Shown: in pieces, positions 1 to 13,900 of the stretch
How the letters are laid out: each line of letters begins with the position of its first letter
Position numbering within the stretch: the stretch's first letter is position 1
Source: Telopea speciosissima
Taxonomy: Eukaryota; Streptophyta; Magnoliopsida; Proteales; Proteaceae
Direction: 5' to 3'
Assembly: GCF_018873765.1 (NCBI RefSeq)
Contig: NC_057916.1
Coordinates: 12,521,501-12,585,500 of the forward strand
DNA length: 64,000 bases
Program-made: the position numbers and the translations under genes
The notes under the pieces: generated by a model
Told to the model about the DNA's origin: nothing
Database searches by the model: none
What the model saw: only the letters and a program-made list of their open reading frames with translations

Positions 1-2301
1 CCAGGGATAAGGGGAAGACCCAGGTATTTCACTGGAAGGGAGCCAAGAGAAAAGCCTGTGAGAAAGAGGAGGTAGTCTCTATCGAGGGTCGAGACACCAG
101 AGAGGAGGAGTTTGGATTTAAAGAGGTTAATGCGGAGGCCAGAGAGACTCTCGAAGAGGTTAAGGGAAGACATGATCGCAGAGGGAAGAGGGGGAAGCTT
201 TGGAGAAGATCATAAGATCGTCTACAAAGGCTAGATGGGTGAGGTTAAGATGCTTGCATTTGGGAATCGTGGAGATAAGGTGAAGATCGGTTTTGGCTTG
301 GATGCTTTTCGAAAGGACTTCCAGGGCCAGAGAGAAGAGAAAGGGAGAGAGAGGGCATCCCTGGCGAATTCCAACTTTGGATTGGAAAAAGCCGGTGGGG
401 GAGCCATTCACAATAACTGAGAAAGAGGGGGTGGATATGCAGGCATGGATCCAACGAATGAAAGCGGGGGGAAAACCCATCTGGGAGAGCACATCACAGA
501 TGAAGTCCCATATGAGGGAATCAAAAGCTTTGTGAAGGTCAATCTTCATTAGGGCTGCGGGAGAGTGGGATTTTCGGTCAAAGCCACGCACAATCTCAGA
601 GCAAAGGATAATGTTATCTGCAATGCTTCTGCCAACAATGAAAGCAGATTGGTTGGGACTAACCAAGGAAGGGATGACAAGCTTGATTCTATTTGCCAGG
701 ATTTTGGCAATGAACTTGTAGAGGAGATTGCAGAGAGAAATACGTCTAAAGTCAGAAAGAGAGGAAGCTCCATCTTGTTTAGGGATGAGGCAGAGAAAGG
801 TTTGGTTGACCTGGGCAAGCTGGCTGGGGTTGAAGAAAAAACTGCAGATGACTTTGATGAGATCATCCTTGAGATGGTCCCAACAGCTAAGAAAAAATCC
901 CATGCTGAAGCCATCGGGGCCGGGGGCCTTATTAGATTTATGGGACATGATAGCCTTAGTGATCTCATCATCAGAAGGGATGGCAAGAAGAGAGTTAGCC
1001 AAGGAGGAAGGGACAAATTTGTTAATGAGGCCGGGAGGGAGGGGAGAGGAAGGGGGGAGGTGGGGGTTGAAGAGAGAGGTGAAAAAGGAAGCGGCCTCAG
1101 TATTGATATCAAGGACAGAGGAAAGAGGGGATCCATCTCGAGCAATGAGCAGGGATTTGGAGTTGTAGCTCAACCTGGCTTTCAGCGAACGGTGGAAGAA
1201 AGCTGAGTTGGAGTCACCAAGCTCTAGCCATTTGGTACGGGATTTCTGGCGGAGAAAGCTTTCTTCCAAGGAGGAAAGGGAAGAGAGCTCATCAGAAAGC
1301 TTTCTCTCCTCCTCAGCCAGCAGAAGGCTAAGCGGATCCAGCTGTAGACGAGATTGCACGGAGGCAAGGTCGGAACGGCAGGAAGAGACCCAGGAGGGGA
1401 GATTGCCAAAGGTGGCAGAGCTGCAGATTTTGAGGCCAGATTTGGTGAGCCGGAGCTTCTTGGCGAAGGCCACAAGAGGAAGGGAGGGGCAATGGACGGG
1501 GGAGCTCCAAGCTTTAAGGATGGTAGGGAGATAGAGATGATGGGATGACCACATGTCGAAGAACTTAAAGGGTTTGGGGCCAAAGGAGGAATATTGCTGG
1601 ATGAGGAGATGACAAGGACTATGGTCGGAGAGACCTTGGAGGAGAAAATTGGCATGGGAGTGAGGGAAGGTGGTGAGCCAGGCTTCATTGGTGAGGAAGC
1701 GATCCAGCTTGCAAGCAATTCTGTCGATGCCTCCCCTCCGATTGTGCCAGGTAAGGATTGAACCTGACCATTGAAGATCATCAATTCCAATATCCTCAAT
1801 GCAGTCATTAAATGCCTTGACAGACTGGAAGTCAATGGGGCGACCTCTAATTTTCTTAGATTGGAATCTGACAGCATTGAAATCTCCTCCCACCCCCCAA
1901 GGGAGAGGACCAATCCCAGCTTTAATGAGAGCCAAGTCGTCCCAAAGGGAGGTGCGGTCAACAACCCTATTGAAGGCATAGGCAATCGTGATAAAGAAGG
2001 AGATGGAGGAATTAGGGAGAGAGAGAAGTAACTAGTAAGTGAATAAGCTGGGGGGAGGAGTGAGAGATGGAGATGTTAATTTTGGAGGGGTCCCACAGGA
2101 TCCAAATCTGGCCATTTGGAGAATGGTTGTAATTGGAGATGAAAGACCAAGAAGGGGCAATAGATGCCGCAATGTGAGAGGCATTCTCTTGCAGGACATG
2201 AGTTTCTAGGAGGGCGCAGAAGGAGGAAGAGAAGATTTAATGAGGGCTCTAATGTCATGGTGCTTGGCCAGGGAGTTTAGGCCCCGGACATTCCAAAAAA
2301 A
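1..2301 (-). pseudogene. LINE ORF2 remnant: AP endonuclease plus reverse transcriptase
   Basis: The endonuclease begins near 2300 with WNVRGLNSLAKHHD. A frameshift follows, then LLETHV with the catalytic Glu near 2214, then a stop near 2020 and another frame change into the open stretch 1935-160. That stretch (591 codons) has GDFNAV at residues 17-22, SDHSP at 103-107, the RT motif NKAPGPDGF, the QGCPLSPFLFSLAL block and the catalytic motif FVDDLMIF near residues 570-577. Most plant LINEs have FADD at that site, so FVDD is a variant or a mutation. A further frameshift near 160 continues the thumb region (GLRINLFKSK, LPVKYLGLPL) to the window edge. The RNase H part, if present, is outside the window. 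Confidence 0.88.
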
Positions 2302-2447
2302 GCCGGCAGACATGGGAAACTAGAGGGAGTAGGGCATCGACGTCCTAGGGGGAACACTTTTGTACCTCCTACGGAAGTAAGCTAGGGTGGGGCGATGGCG
2401 GGCAATAACAGAAGCAGCCAGGGAACAATCGGTTCCACAAATGGAAG

Positions 2448-4654
2448 TCAAGGGGGAGGGGGAGGGGGAGGGGGAGGGGGGAGGGGGCACTCAACGGACA
2501 AGGAAAGGGTGTAAAAGGAGTTAGAGCAAAGGGGAGTGGTAGGGGGGTTGGTGGAATGATATACGGTTAAGGCTAGGCTGGCGTGGTGGTGAGCAGAGTC
2601 AGTAAGGGGGGTGGAAGTGAGATTGGGTGCGGTGGGCCTGGTAGTGGGTCGGGTTGTGGGGGAAATGGGTCGAGAATGAAGGGTGGAGGTGGAAGGAACG
2701 TGAATTGTGGGTGAGGTGGGCTGGGAAGCGGGTCGGGTTGTGGGGGAAATGGGTCGGGAATGAAGGGTGGAGGTGGAAAGGTCATGATTAGTGGTAAGGT
2801 TGGGGTTTAAGTGGGCTGGAGGGGGTAGAATCGGGAGATTATAGTTAAAAAAGGATGGAATCTGGTTTAAAGCAGATGGTTTGGTTGGATGGTGGGCCGG
2901 GTTGGGCCTGTGGTGGTGTTGGTTTAAAGAAAGCAAGGGTAAAGTGGGAACAAGGTTGGAGGTGAGACCAGGGGGTTTGGTAGAATGGGGGTAGGATGGA
3001 TCTAGAAAGTGAAAAAATGGGGGAAGCAAGAGAAAAGGTGGAAAAAAGGTCATTCGTACTACCTCGCAACGCAAAGGAGTAAGACACCCAGCGAGATAGG
3101 AGCTCCTGGGGGTCAGATTTCTGGTCTGACGTGCGACAGAGGAAGGTAGCAATTGCAGGGCTCTAATCTTCGACGCATCCAGAATTGCAGAGGGACTGTC
3201 AAGGAATTCCGTTGCCAAATTGGTGAAACCAGCACTGTGCGAACAGTTTTGCAGCGAGCTCAGGGCAAAAGCTGAAGTTGAATTTGTCGCAACAATCGTA
3301 GACGAACCAATGGGAGCATCCTCGATCGAAGCAACCGGAGAAGCCAGCCTTAGGGGGCCAAGGATCGAGGATACTGAGTTGGTTGCAGGCGACAGAGGAG
3401 CGCCGGAGGAAGTCAGTGGAGCCACAAGCACAGGAACCGAGGGGGCTTCCCTGCGTGACGGAGAAGCAGAGACATGGTGGACGTGGCGAAGTCGTCGATG
3501 GCGGTGGCACACTTTTACCCTTCCTCTGCTGGGAGACCTGGAAAGGCTTGAGGGCAGAGGAGGAGCAGGGTGGCCAGCGGCGACAGGTTGACGACTAGAA
3601 GAGGTGGGGACAGGAGCCGAAGGACCAATGTGTTCGTTTGGAGGAGACGAAATGCTTGAGACATTGGCAGCTTGAACTGGAGAAGTTGGAACATCTTCAG
3701 GGGCAGCGACGGCAACTTGGACAAGAGAAGACAGGCCCTCATCATGGACGACTACAGGAGCTTTGCCGGAGCAGTCACGAGAGTGATGCCCAAAAACTTT
3801 GCAGTGTAAGCAGTGGGGGGGGGATCCAATCGAACTTGACAGGTTGTTCGTAGCTAAACCCATTTTCTTCGACGATGGTGATGGAGGAAGGCGGAGGGCG
3901 ATTTGCTGGGACATCGATGCAAATTCTTTACGAAAGATAATCGGTCCATTTTGAGAGTACGAGTGTCTGAAAAAAGAGAGTATCCCAAGACCGAACCAAT
4001 TCTGCTTAAGCATTCTTTACTCCAATAATGGAAGGGAAGACCTGGCAGGGCAATCCACAAGGGAATGGAGCTGAAGTCGACCTTGTGGGGCTGGATGTAG
4101 GGATCCCACTGGCGAAGGAAGATTGGTATGGGGCCAACAAGCCAAGGAGCACCGTCTAGAGCTCTGGCCTTGGTTTCATCAGAAAAGAACTTGAAGACGA
4201 AGACACCACTGTCGAGCAGGAAGATATCTACAGAACCTTGAGCTCTCCATTGCTTAGTGAGGGATGCTTTGACAGTGTTGAACGATGGTCTCGAACCAAG
4301 GAAGTGACCTACTAGGCGTGACTGCCATTTAGAAATTTCTGGAGAGAGGAGATTGCTGGGGCATAGGGCGAATGAAACACCATCTTCAAAAGATGGTTTA
4401 ACATAATGGAGGGAGAGATCAGAACTAGAGGAAGAGGAAGGATGAGATAGCAGGGACGACCATGAAATTGGTCCAGGGAAGGGGATGGTTTCGAAGGTGG
4501 CAGGGGGCGTGGGGATGGTGGTTGTTTGGGTGCTGGAGGTGGTCATGGTGGAGGTGTTGGCTGTAGAAGTGATAGGAGGTCTGGAGTTGGTGGTGTTGGT
4601 GGAGGTGGTGGGGGAGGGGGAGATGGCCGGAGTAGGGAGGTGGAGGGAGCTCAT
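2448..4654 (-). pseudogene. LINE ORF1 remnant: DUF4283-like domain, CCHC zinc knuckle, proline-rich tail
   Basis: The frame opens at 4654 with a Ser/Thr/Pro-rich leader, then a DUF4283-like domain with the typical FKFFSDETKARAL, GAPWLVG and PLWIALPGLPFHYW segments. Two frame changes follow. The first is one extra A near 3935: a one-base shift restores RICIDVPANRPPPSS. The second is in the run of nine G at 3815-3823, after which CLHCKVFGHHSRDC gives a CX2CX4HX4C knuckle. The tail to 2448 is low-complexity, ending in a polyproline run coded by the (GGGGGA)n tract near 2455-2485. The family role is nucleic-acid binding within the LINE particle. Being frameshifted, this copy is non-functional. 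Confidence 0.83.
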
Positions 4655-4907
4655 CCTTGAAAAACAATCGGGTCTAATTTGAACTTGTGATGATGATCTT
4701 ATTGCTTATTAGGTACATGCTTCCACTATTTTTCTAATTTTGGGCATACAAATTTCCTTTTAGATGCCTTTTTTTTTTTTGTTAAAAAAAGAAGTTAATT
4801 GCAGATATTAGTATGGTTTCTCTCTTGCTCATATTTCCTGTGTTTCTTTTTGATCAGTGTGTTTGTTTGCCTCTTTGTTGTTGTGCTCCACTTTGTTGTG
4901 GTCGCAG

Positions 4908-7900
4908 GATAGATACTGAAACTTCGAGTCTGCAGCAAAAAGTTAATGGAATGAGAGAATCTCAGGTGTCCTCAACTGAAGGCCATGCAGAGACACCTGA
5001 GAGAACAACCATTGCTATGTTAGGGGTGAGTTGATTTTAGTGTTATCGTATTTTGTTGTTGTAAGATTCCATAGACAGTGATTGAACAAGTTTATGGTTC
5101 TGGTCACTCTTTGTTGCTCCAACATAGTTTTAATTATGGGGTTGAATGTAAAATGCTTGTTATTTGTTTGGGAGATGCTATGTCTTCTACGTTATCACAA
5201 TTACATTTGGTAGTAAGTGCTTCTTCATCTTGTACTTGACATTTCTGATAAATAATATCTATGCCATCTGCTGCATAACTATTATGTTTCAATAGTGAAT
5301 GAATTCAGTGGGCGAGCCGTGGCGCAATGATTAAGTTGCGCTATTGCAACCTGTTGGCATTGGGTTCAAAACTTGGAAACAGCCTCTCCTACGATGCAGG
5401 AGGTAAGGCTGCTTACATTCCCTTCCAGACCCTGCAGTTGCAGGAGCGTCGTGCACTGGGATGCTCTTTTTTTTGGGTAATGAATCCTATCAAACATGAT
5501 AAGTTAGCTTTTATGAAACGAGAAAAGAAAAAAGATCATGGCCAGGGTGACGGATTTCTAGAAGCCTTGGGGATTAGGTTCAGAAACTCGTTTGAAAACC
5601 AGAATCGCAGTGAATAGAAGAAATTCAATAAGTACTAGTCAACAACTCAAATGGGAATAAATTTCTGGTCGGATGTCACTTTAATGGTCTAGAATAACTC
5701 CTCAAAATGTGATTGAAATCAGGTGGTCAGATTTGGAGTTATGGAGTAATCCTGTTGACTTGAACCGAGAATGGGAGAATGGCTTGAATGATCTATCAGT
5801 CAAGCTCTCTATTTATAATAATAAAAGAGATAACAAGGGAAAAACACGAGGGTCACATCCCTAATTACATTTCTACCCTTGCTCATAAATACATAAATAA
5901 AGAATAAATAAAACACCCAAAAGACCAGAATACCCCCACGGTATTCTGGATTACATATTCCAACACTCCCCCTCAAGCTGGATTATACAAATAAGAGAAG
6001 AAAGAAAAACCAGCTTGAACTAAAAAGGAAAAAATAACTCCATAATAATGCTAACAAATCCTATTGGCAATAGGACTTTAAAAGAATCCCACTTTAAGTA
6101 CGACTCTAAGAAATCAACACCAAAATAAAAAATTGAAACCGTGGGTGTGTTCACAATACCATACACTTGTCAAATATGAAATCGGATTTGGAATTGCAGA
6201 CGGAAACAATGCAGAAATTGAAATCCCAGCAAGTAGGGTATGCACAAGAAGAAAATAGAAAACCAAAATATTGAACTGATTTGATGTGAAGAAAAATGGA
6301 AGAAGTAGAAGGATATGGACCAAGCATCTAATTTGGAACTAAATTGTAATCCCACTAATCCTACCTTAGCATCTCACCAACACTATTCTGACTCACACTG
6401 AACACAGGAGCATGGCCCAGATTTATTCATCATAAAATTCGTATGCCTTGATGGCTGGGTACCAAAGTAAATTTAGACTCTTCAAATATGACTCATAACA
6501 TGACTAGAAACAGTCTAAACCTACTAGTTATCAAACTGGCTACTTAATTGACCAATAAAAGTCTTAAAACAACTCCTAAACTGACTCAAGAACCTCCAAT
6601 TGTGTTTGGAAGTCCTTAATCAACTAGGACTTGATATTATGAAAGAAAATCAACTCATAACAGGACTGGACTTATAGATCCCTAATCCAGCCTGAACTAG
6701 GACACATAAACCTAATCAAAATAGGAAAAGAAACTAAAAATAGAACTCAAACAGAACTCTTTATAGTAGAGTAGGAATAGGATTCCTAGAGAAACTAGGA
6801 ATTCTGAAATTCCTGAAGTCCCAGATTCTTCTTCTCTTGGCACTGCTGCTGGGGCCCAAATACTGCATCACAGGGTTGCTTGTGAATACTGACATCAAAA
6901 GCATCATTGAGTTTCTTACTGCCAATAAATGTCTTGATAGACCATCCCTTGACAATTAATTAGCAAACAATAGCCTTTGAATTAACATGGAGGACTTTTC
7001 ATCTAGGTTCCATGTGCTAATAAGTTTGCATAAGTATGTTTTCCATGTTTTCTAATGTCTTTCCCATTCCCCAAGTTTACTGTGGGTTGTGCTTGAACTC
7101 ACAGGCTCTAAAAGAAGCACTTGCTGAAGTTCGACTTTGTTCTCGATTGGAAGCACTCTTGCTGAAGAAAAAATCACTGAACAATGGGGACTCACCTGAG
7201 ATCCATGCTCAGAAGGCATGCTTTCTGCTTCTTACTATATATTTGTTTATTTTTTCCAATTGTTCATGCGACTCTTCATGTTGTTGGTGTCCTATTGTCA
7301 ATCTTCTTATTTTTGGTGTTGACATTTGAAATTGTGCTCAGGTCATCCATGTGATATGCCCTTGTCAAAACATACAGCAGATGCTTGGTTTAAATCTGTT
7401 GTAGACTATAAGATGATCTAGTGGTCTTCTAGTACAAATGCCAGTTATAGTATCTGTAATTTGAGTGCAACCGAGGGTGATTATTGTTCTTGTGGTGTGA
7501 TTGACCACCTATCCATGCTTTCAGTGTGCTTTTTTTTGGCGCCTCTAATTAGCTATTGCAAATGACGGTAGTTTCTATGCCTGTGAATCTTAAATGAGAA
7601 TTTAAATCTGATCTTGGGTTTCCCCTGAAATTCAAAAATTTCCGGCAAATTAAGTTTTTGCATAGTACCTAATTTAGTACATTGTGTGTAGCTACCAAGC
7701 CTACCATTACCACCGCAAGGAAAAGTGGTAACTGGAACTTTATATATTTATTATAAAAATAAAATCATCTGTGAGCCATGCCTGAAATCATGTTCATTGC
7801 TACATTGCTCTGATCGCGTTGCAGCATAAGAATGTCATGTGACAATTGGCAATGAAAACTAATAACTCCAACTATGTTACCTGGTTTCAGAGAATGACTA

Positions 7901-10900
7901 GGGTCTGACATTGTTTACTTTTAATGTGAAGAGTTGGATGCATATCTGGCTCCTTTTTGGAGTTCCCAGGTAACAAAGCTTCCAAGTGTGTTACATTTTT
8001 CTCTATTTTGTCAATGTAATACAGTGTTCTTCTCCAGGTATCAACAGGCCCTTAGTTTTGAGGCTTTATTATAATGTGTCTGGTGTATGTGTGCTTGAGA
8101 ATTTCATACCCATTTCCTGGGTGATGTTCCTACTGGAACCTTGCCGGTCATGGCTGAAGCTGCCGAACCTTCTATCTCTGTGAATACATGTCGTTTGAAA
8201 CTCCCTTTCTGAATCCAGCAATTCTATATAAAAAAGATACTTTATTTTCTGAAATCTGATCCATTGTTACTATGGACAGGGTAGACAGCCAACTACTAAG
8301 CTGTTAGCAAGCTACAATCAACGGAAATGGCAGCAAATCATACAGATATGTAAATAGTAGCATATACATGTTGGTATATATCAACAAATAAAATATATAT
8401 ATATATGATAATGTTGGATTATATGGGACAGAATACCGTGGGGGGGGGGTATTCTGGTCCTTTTCCCTTTTATTATGATTTGTATTGACTCTATAATAGA
8501 GTCGGTTTTGAGGGACAATTCTGTCCATGTAAGTTGTGATTATTCATTATAAATACAAAGCTTGGGATCAGTATTTGATCATCCAAGCATTCTACTCTAA
8601 TTCTGATCCTGTTAACATGGCATCAGAGCAGGTTTCGAATTAGGGTTCTCCACTCCATTCTCGATCTCATCTTTCTTTTCTCTCTTTCTTGATCTCACTT
8701 TCCTCTTCTTTTTTCTCTTTTGTTCTTTATTCTTACATAGGGCAGCACTGATGAGGTGATCCATAGATCCAGTTGCTGCCCTCCATCACCTCATTCCATG
8801 CTACAACAATTCTGATCGATAGGGGCTTGCACTCTGCCTACGAAATTTGAAGACTTCAAGTTTTTTGGATTGATTCAATCTCTATTACAAGGAATCTCTC
8901 CACCTTATTGAAGATCAAGACCTGCAGCAGTTTATTAGCCAACCCTTTGTCTCCAGCCATTCTGAAGACCTCCCCCTAGATCGATTTTTTTTTCTCATCT
9001 CAGGTTTTCTCAAAACCCTGCAAATATCGATCTTGGAGGTACTGCTTTCTGTTGGTGCTGATTTTTGGAAGAGTGATTCAGCAATCATACAAGCTCACTC
9101 GATCCAAATTTCAGCTTGATCCAGTGATTTTTTGACAGCCTTCTCCCCTACATTGATCTCACCAAAATCAGGGTTTTCTCAAAACCCTGAAAAAATCGAT
9201 CCAAGGGATTGACCTGTTTGTTGCTGCTGATTTTTGGAGACATATTCTTATCTTTCAGAGAGTCTCCCCTCCTAATTCTGGACATTATCTTGGAGTATTT
9301 ACTGGGTATCTCATCATATCAGCCTTGCTCTGTGATTTGGGTTTGTCTCTGCCACATTTATGGGTGACTTTGATATTTCTACTGGTACTTCGAGTATGGA
9401 TGGACATGGTAAGACTGAGTATCATACTTTTCCACCTAATCCTATTAAATTGGATGGCTCCAATACCTGCTATGGTCTCGATTTGCATCCTTTGCCATTG
9501 CTGGCCGTGGCCTTATTGGCCATATTAATGGCACCACTATTATGCCGACTACTCTTGGCCCTCTTTAAGACAGGTGGCTCTCCAATAATGATGTACTTGT
9601 GTCTTATCTGATTGGTTCCATGCTGCCAGACCTTGTCGATGGTTTTCTGCTCCTTGATACAGCCTCTCAAATATGGGCTGCCTGCAAGGAAATATATGGA
9701 CAGCTTGGTAATGATGCTTAGGTTTATGAACTCCGGAAAAAGGTCCTTCACACTATTCAGGGAGAATTATTTGTCTCCAAATATTATGTTACCTTGCGCA
9801 GTCTCTGGCAACAATTGGACTATTTTTCTAATTTCCACCCCACTATAGTTGTCGAAATTGCTGCATATAAGAAGCATGTGGACAAGATAAGGGCTTATGA
9901 TTTTTTGGCTGGATTGAATGTGAAGTATGACTAGATTCGTGTCCAAGTGTTGGGCCATTCCCCTTTTCCCACACTTGAATAGTCCTATGCTTTGGTCTCC
10001 TCTGAAGAGAACCGTAGGGTTGCTATGTTGCACCCTCCTATTACGGACAGATCAGTCCTACAGACTGCTGCCCTGGCTACTCCTGTACCTAGTTGGAAAT
10101 CTTTCTCTTGGTGATTCCCCTAAAGGCATTGTCTCTTGTGAGCACTGTAACAAGCCCTACCACACCAAAGAGAAATGTTGGAAGCTTCATGGAAAACCAG
10201 CAAACTTTGAAGCAAAACGGGCTGCCAAGAAAAAAACAAAGAACAAGGCTCATCACACTGAGGCTGTTACCACAGCCGTTGCTATTGACATTGGTCTACC
10301 CAGGATGATCTACAGGCATTCCTACGTGTGCTCAAGATTTCTGCTGCTACCACTTCTGCTACATCAGCTACTGCCAATTCCTCTTCTCCTTCAGGTTCAT
10401 ATTTTGCTCGGTCAGGTATTCCATTTGGTGGTCACTGTGATTCGGTAGCATCCCATCCTTGGATCATAGATTTTGGTGCTATAGACCACATGACTGGTTC
10501 TTCTAGTCTTTTTCATCGTTATTCTCCCACTTCTGGTAAAGACAAAGTCAAGGTAGCTGATGGTTTCCTTTCTTCCATCCCTGGAAAAGGGTCCATTAAT
10601 TGCACCTCTTCTCTTACCTTGTCTTCGGTTTTACACATTCGTAATTTTACTACTAACCTTCTATCCATTAGTAGTCTTACTTGTGATCTTAATTGCAAAG
10701 TAACCTTTTTGCCTTCTGACTGTGTTTTTCAGGATCTGATGACAGGGAAGATGATTGGATGTGGTAAAGTGCAAGGTGGATTGTACCTACTTGATGATGG
10801 TCGTCCTTCTCCACCAACCTTAACTTCTCCACTTCACCAAAACTCATTGGTCTCTTCTGAACTTTACCAATGGCACTCTAGATTAGGTCACCCCCATTAG

Positions 10901-13900
10901 GAACTTTATCTCATTTGTTTCCTGTTTTAGTCAAGGGTTGTAATAAAGATAAATTTTTTTGTGAGGCTTGTGTTCTGGCCAAACAGACACATTCAACTTA
11001 TTGTTGTTCAAATAAAAGAAGTTCTTTTTCCCATGTGGTTTATTCTGATGTTTGGGGTCCTAGTCGTAAGACTACTATTTCTAGACATCGTTGGTTTGTG
11101 TCATTTATTGACTGTCACTCTAGAAACACATGGGTATACCTTATGCACACAAAAAATCAGGTTTTTTTATGTTTTCAGCATTTCCATAAGATGATTCAAA
11201 CTCAATTCCAGGCCACTCAAAGTTTTGAGAAGTAACAATGGAACAGAGTATAAGGAAGGTCACTTCCAAAAATATCTTGCTGATCATGGTATTATTCACC
11301 AGACTAGTTGTGTTGATACCCCAGCCCAAAATGGTGTGGCTGAAAGGAAGAACCGTCACTTACTAGAGGTGGTCGGGCATTGATGTTTGCTCGACATGTT
11401 CCCTCCCAATATTGGGGAGATGTTGTTCTTACTGCAGCCGCCTATCTCATTAACCGGTTGCCTACTAGGGTTCTTGACTCCCGTAGTCCGGCTGAGGTTT
11501 TACTTGAAAATTCCTCCTTTGTGGTTTCACCGAAAGTGTTTGGCTGTGTATGTTATGCTAGGGATACAAAGTCCCCAGGCAAACTTGAACCATATGGGTT
11601 ACGGTGTATTTTTTTGGGTTATTCTCCAACCCAGAAGGGTTATAAGTGTTACCATCCCCCTTCCCGTCGTAGTTTGGTCAGTATGGATGTTGTTTTTCAT
11701 GAAGGCCTTTCTTATTATTCTTCACCACCTCTTCAGGGGGAGAGTTCTAGTGAAGATGTGTTTCCTTCGCTTGAGCCTACTCTTGAGATTTCTCCTCCTT
11801 TGGCTGCTGTCCCTACTGCTGCCCCTACTCTTTTGGCTCTTGCTCCTTTAGCCAAAGAGAATCCTATACAGGGGGAGACTATGGACAATGGTGATGGTGA
11901 AGTTCCTACTCAGGGGGAGCTGACTCCAGTCCAGAGAACCATTGGTGAATTTCAGGAGAGGATTGACGACTCTTAACATTTTAACCTTTCAAAGAGGATG
12001 TTCTAGAAAAGGGCAGCTTCAATCCATTAGCACTAGTACCCATCCAATTGTTGACTTTGGGATCCAGACCCGATTTCTCCTGGCAAGATCTCTCCTTCCG
12101 ACCTACCTATTGCTCATCATAAAGGTATTAGGACTTGCACTCAGCATCCCATTTTTCGTTTTGTTTCTTATAGTTCTCTTTCTCCTTCCTTTCGTGCATT
12201 TGTGTCCTCTCTTTCTTCTGTTTCCATTCCTAAAAATTGGCATGAAGCTTATACAAATAGAAAGTGGAAGGCAACAATGTTGGAAGAAATGAGAGCATTG
12301 AAAAAAAATAATAATAATACTTGGGATCTTGTGGCTCTTCCTCCGGGGAAAAAACCAGTGGGATGTAATGGGTGTTTGTAGTCAAATAGAAGGTTGATGG
12401 GACTGTGGATCGATATAAGGCACGTCTGGTTGTAAAGGGCTTCACTCAGACATATGGGGTTGATTATCAGGAGATCTTCGCACCAGTGGCGAAACTCAAC
12501 ACTGTAAGAGTGTTATTATCTTGTGCTGTTAATCTTGGATGGGATCTTCAACAACTAGATGTGAAAAATGCCTTCCACCATGGAGAGCTAGAGGAAGAGG
12601 TATATATGGACATTCCACCAGGCTTTTCTGATGACCAGACCAGGGGAAAGGTTTGTAAATTGAAGCGTGTTTTTTATGGGTTGAAGCAGTCACCTAGAGT
12701 TTGGTTCGACAAGTTCCACAAGGCAATGATTTGTGTTGGATACATGCAAAGCAATACTGATCATACCTTGTTCGTCAAATGAGTTAGTGATCGGATAACC
12801 ATTCTTATAGTCTATGTGGACGATATTGTGGTAACTGGAAATGATGGTGATGAGATCAACAAATTGAAGCACTTTCTCGGCCGAGAATTCAAAATAAAGG
12901 ATCTGGGAACTCTAAAATATTTTTTGGGAATAGAAGTTGCTCGATCTTCAAATGACATCTTCCTTTCTTAAAGAAAATATATCCTAGATCTGTTGTCCGA
13001 GACTGGGTTATTAGGGTTTTATCCTGCAGACACTCTTATGGAAGCTACTGCAAAGCTCAAGGAGAAAGAAGGTGAACCAGTTGACAAAGGTCGCTATCAG
13101 CGATTGGTTGGCAAACTTATACCTTTGCAGTGAGTTTGGTAAGCCAGTTTATGTATGATCCTTATTCCTCTCATATGGAGGCAGTTATTTGCATCCTATG
13201 ATATTTGAAGTCTGCTTCAGGAAAAGGAATACTTTTATCTCCCAACGGTCATCTAAAGGTTGAGGCTTACATTGATCCTGATTGGGCTAGCTCTACCGAC
13301 AGAAAGTCCATTAGGTGGGAATCTTGTCACATGGCGTAGCAAGAAGCAGAATGTTGTGGCAAGATCCAATGCTAAAGCAGAGTTCCGTGCCATGGCACAA
13401 GGAATATGTGAATTGTTATGGCTTAGACGGTTGTTGCAAGACATTGGTGTTGTTGTCTATCTTCCCATGCTGCTATATTGTGATGATAAGGCTGCCATTA
13501 GCATTGCTCATAACCTGTCTAACATGATCGCACCAAGCACGTTGAAGTTGATCGACATTTCATCAAGGAGAACATTGAAGCTGGCCTCATTTGTGTTCCC
13601 TTTGTGAAGTCTTTTGATCAGTTAGCTGATGTTTTCACTAAGGGGTTGAGTGGCAAAGTGTTTCATCCTATTTTAGTTAAGTTGGGCATGTGTGACACAT
13701 ATGCACCAACTTGAGGGGGAGTGTTGGATTGTAGGGGACAGAATACCGTGGGGGGTATTCTGGTCCTTTTCCCTTTTATTATGATTTGTATTGACTCTAT
13801 AATAGAATTGGTCATGAGGGACAATTCTGTCCATGTAAGTTGTGATTATTCATTATAAATACAAAGCTTGGGATCAGTATTTGACCATCCAAGCATTCTA

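Larger units (their letters stand above)
1..4660 (-). mobile_element. Non-LTR retrotransposon (LINE, plant DUF4283/zinc-knuckle type), degenerate, 3' end outside window
   Basis: Read on the minus strand, this block has the order expected of a plant L1-like LINE: a DUF4283-like domain, a CCHC zinc knuckle, a long proline/serine-rich linker, an AP-endonuclease domain and a reverse transcriptase. The 5' end is placed near 4660, just before the first ORF1 methionine; the true 5' end and the target duplication were not found. The 3' part of ORF2 and the poly(A) tail lie left of position 1. At least five frameshifts are visible, so the copy cannot be active. It lies upstream of the first visible exon of the coiled-coil gene and antisense to it, probably inside an intron. 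Confidence 0.9.

Noticed and set aside
565..1206. 213-codon plus-strand ORF within the LINE
   Set aside because: It is the antisense shadow of the reverse transcriptase frame, without its own features.
2448..4013. 521-codon proline-rich minus-strand ORF as a host gene
   Set aside because: It contains the LINE zinc knuckle and continues the DUF4283 frame after a frameshift, so it is LINE ORF1.
4813..5034. 73-codon plus-strand ORF starting MVSLLLIFPVFLF, looking like a signal peptide
   Set aside because: The hydrophobic start is the pyrimidine-rich 3' end of an intron. The real coding part starts after the CAG at 4905-4907.
9285..9751. Minus-strand ORFs opposite the copia gag
   Set aside because: Antisense shadows of the degenerate gag region.
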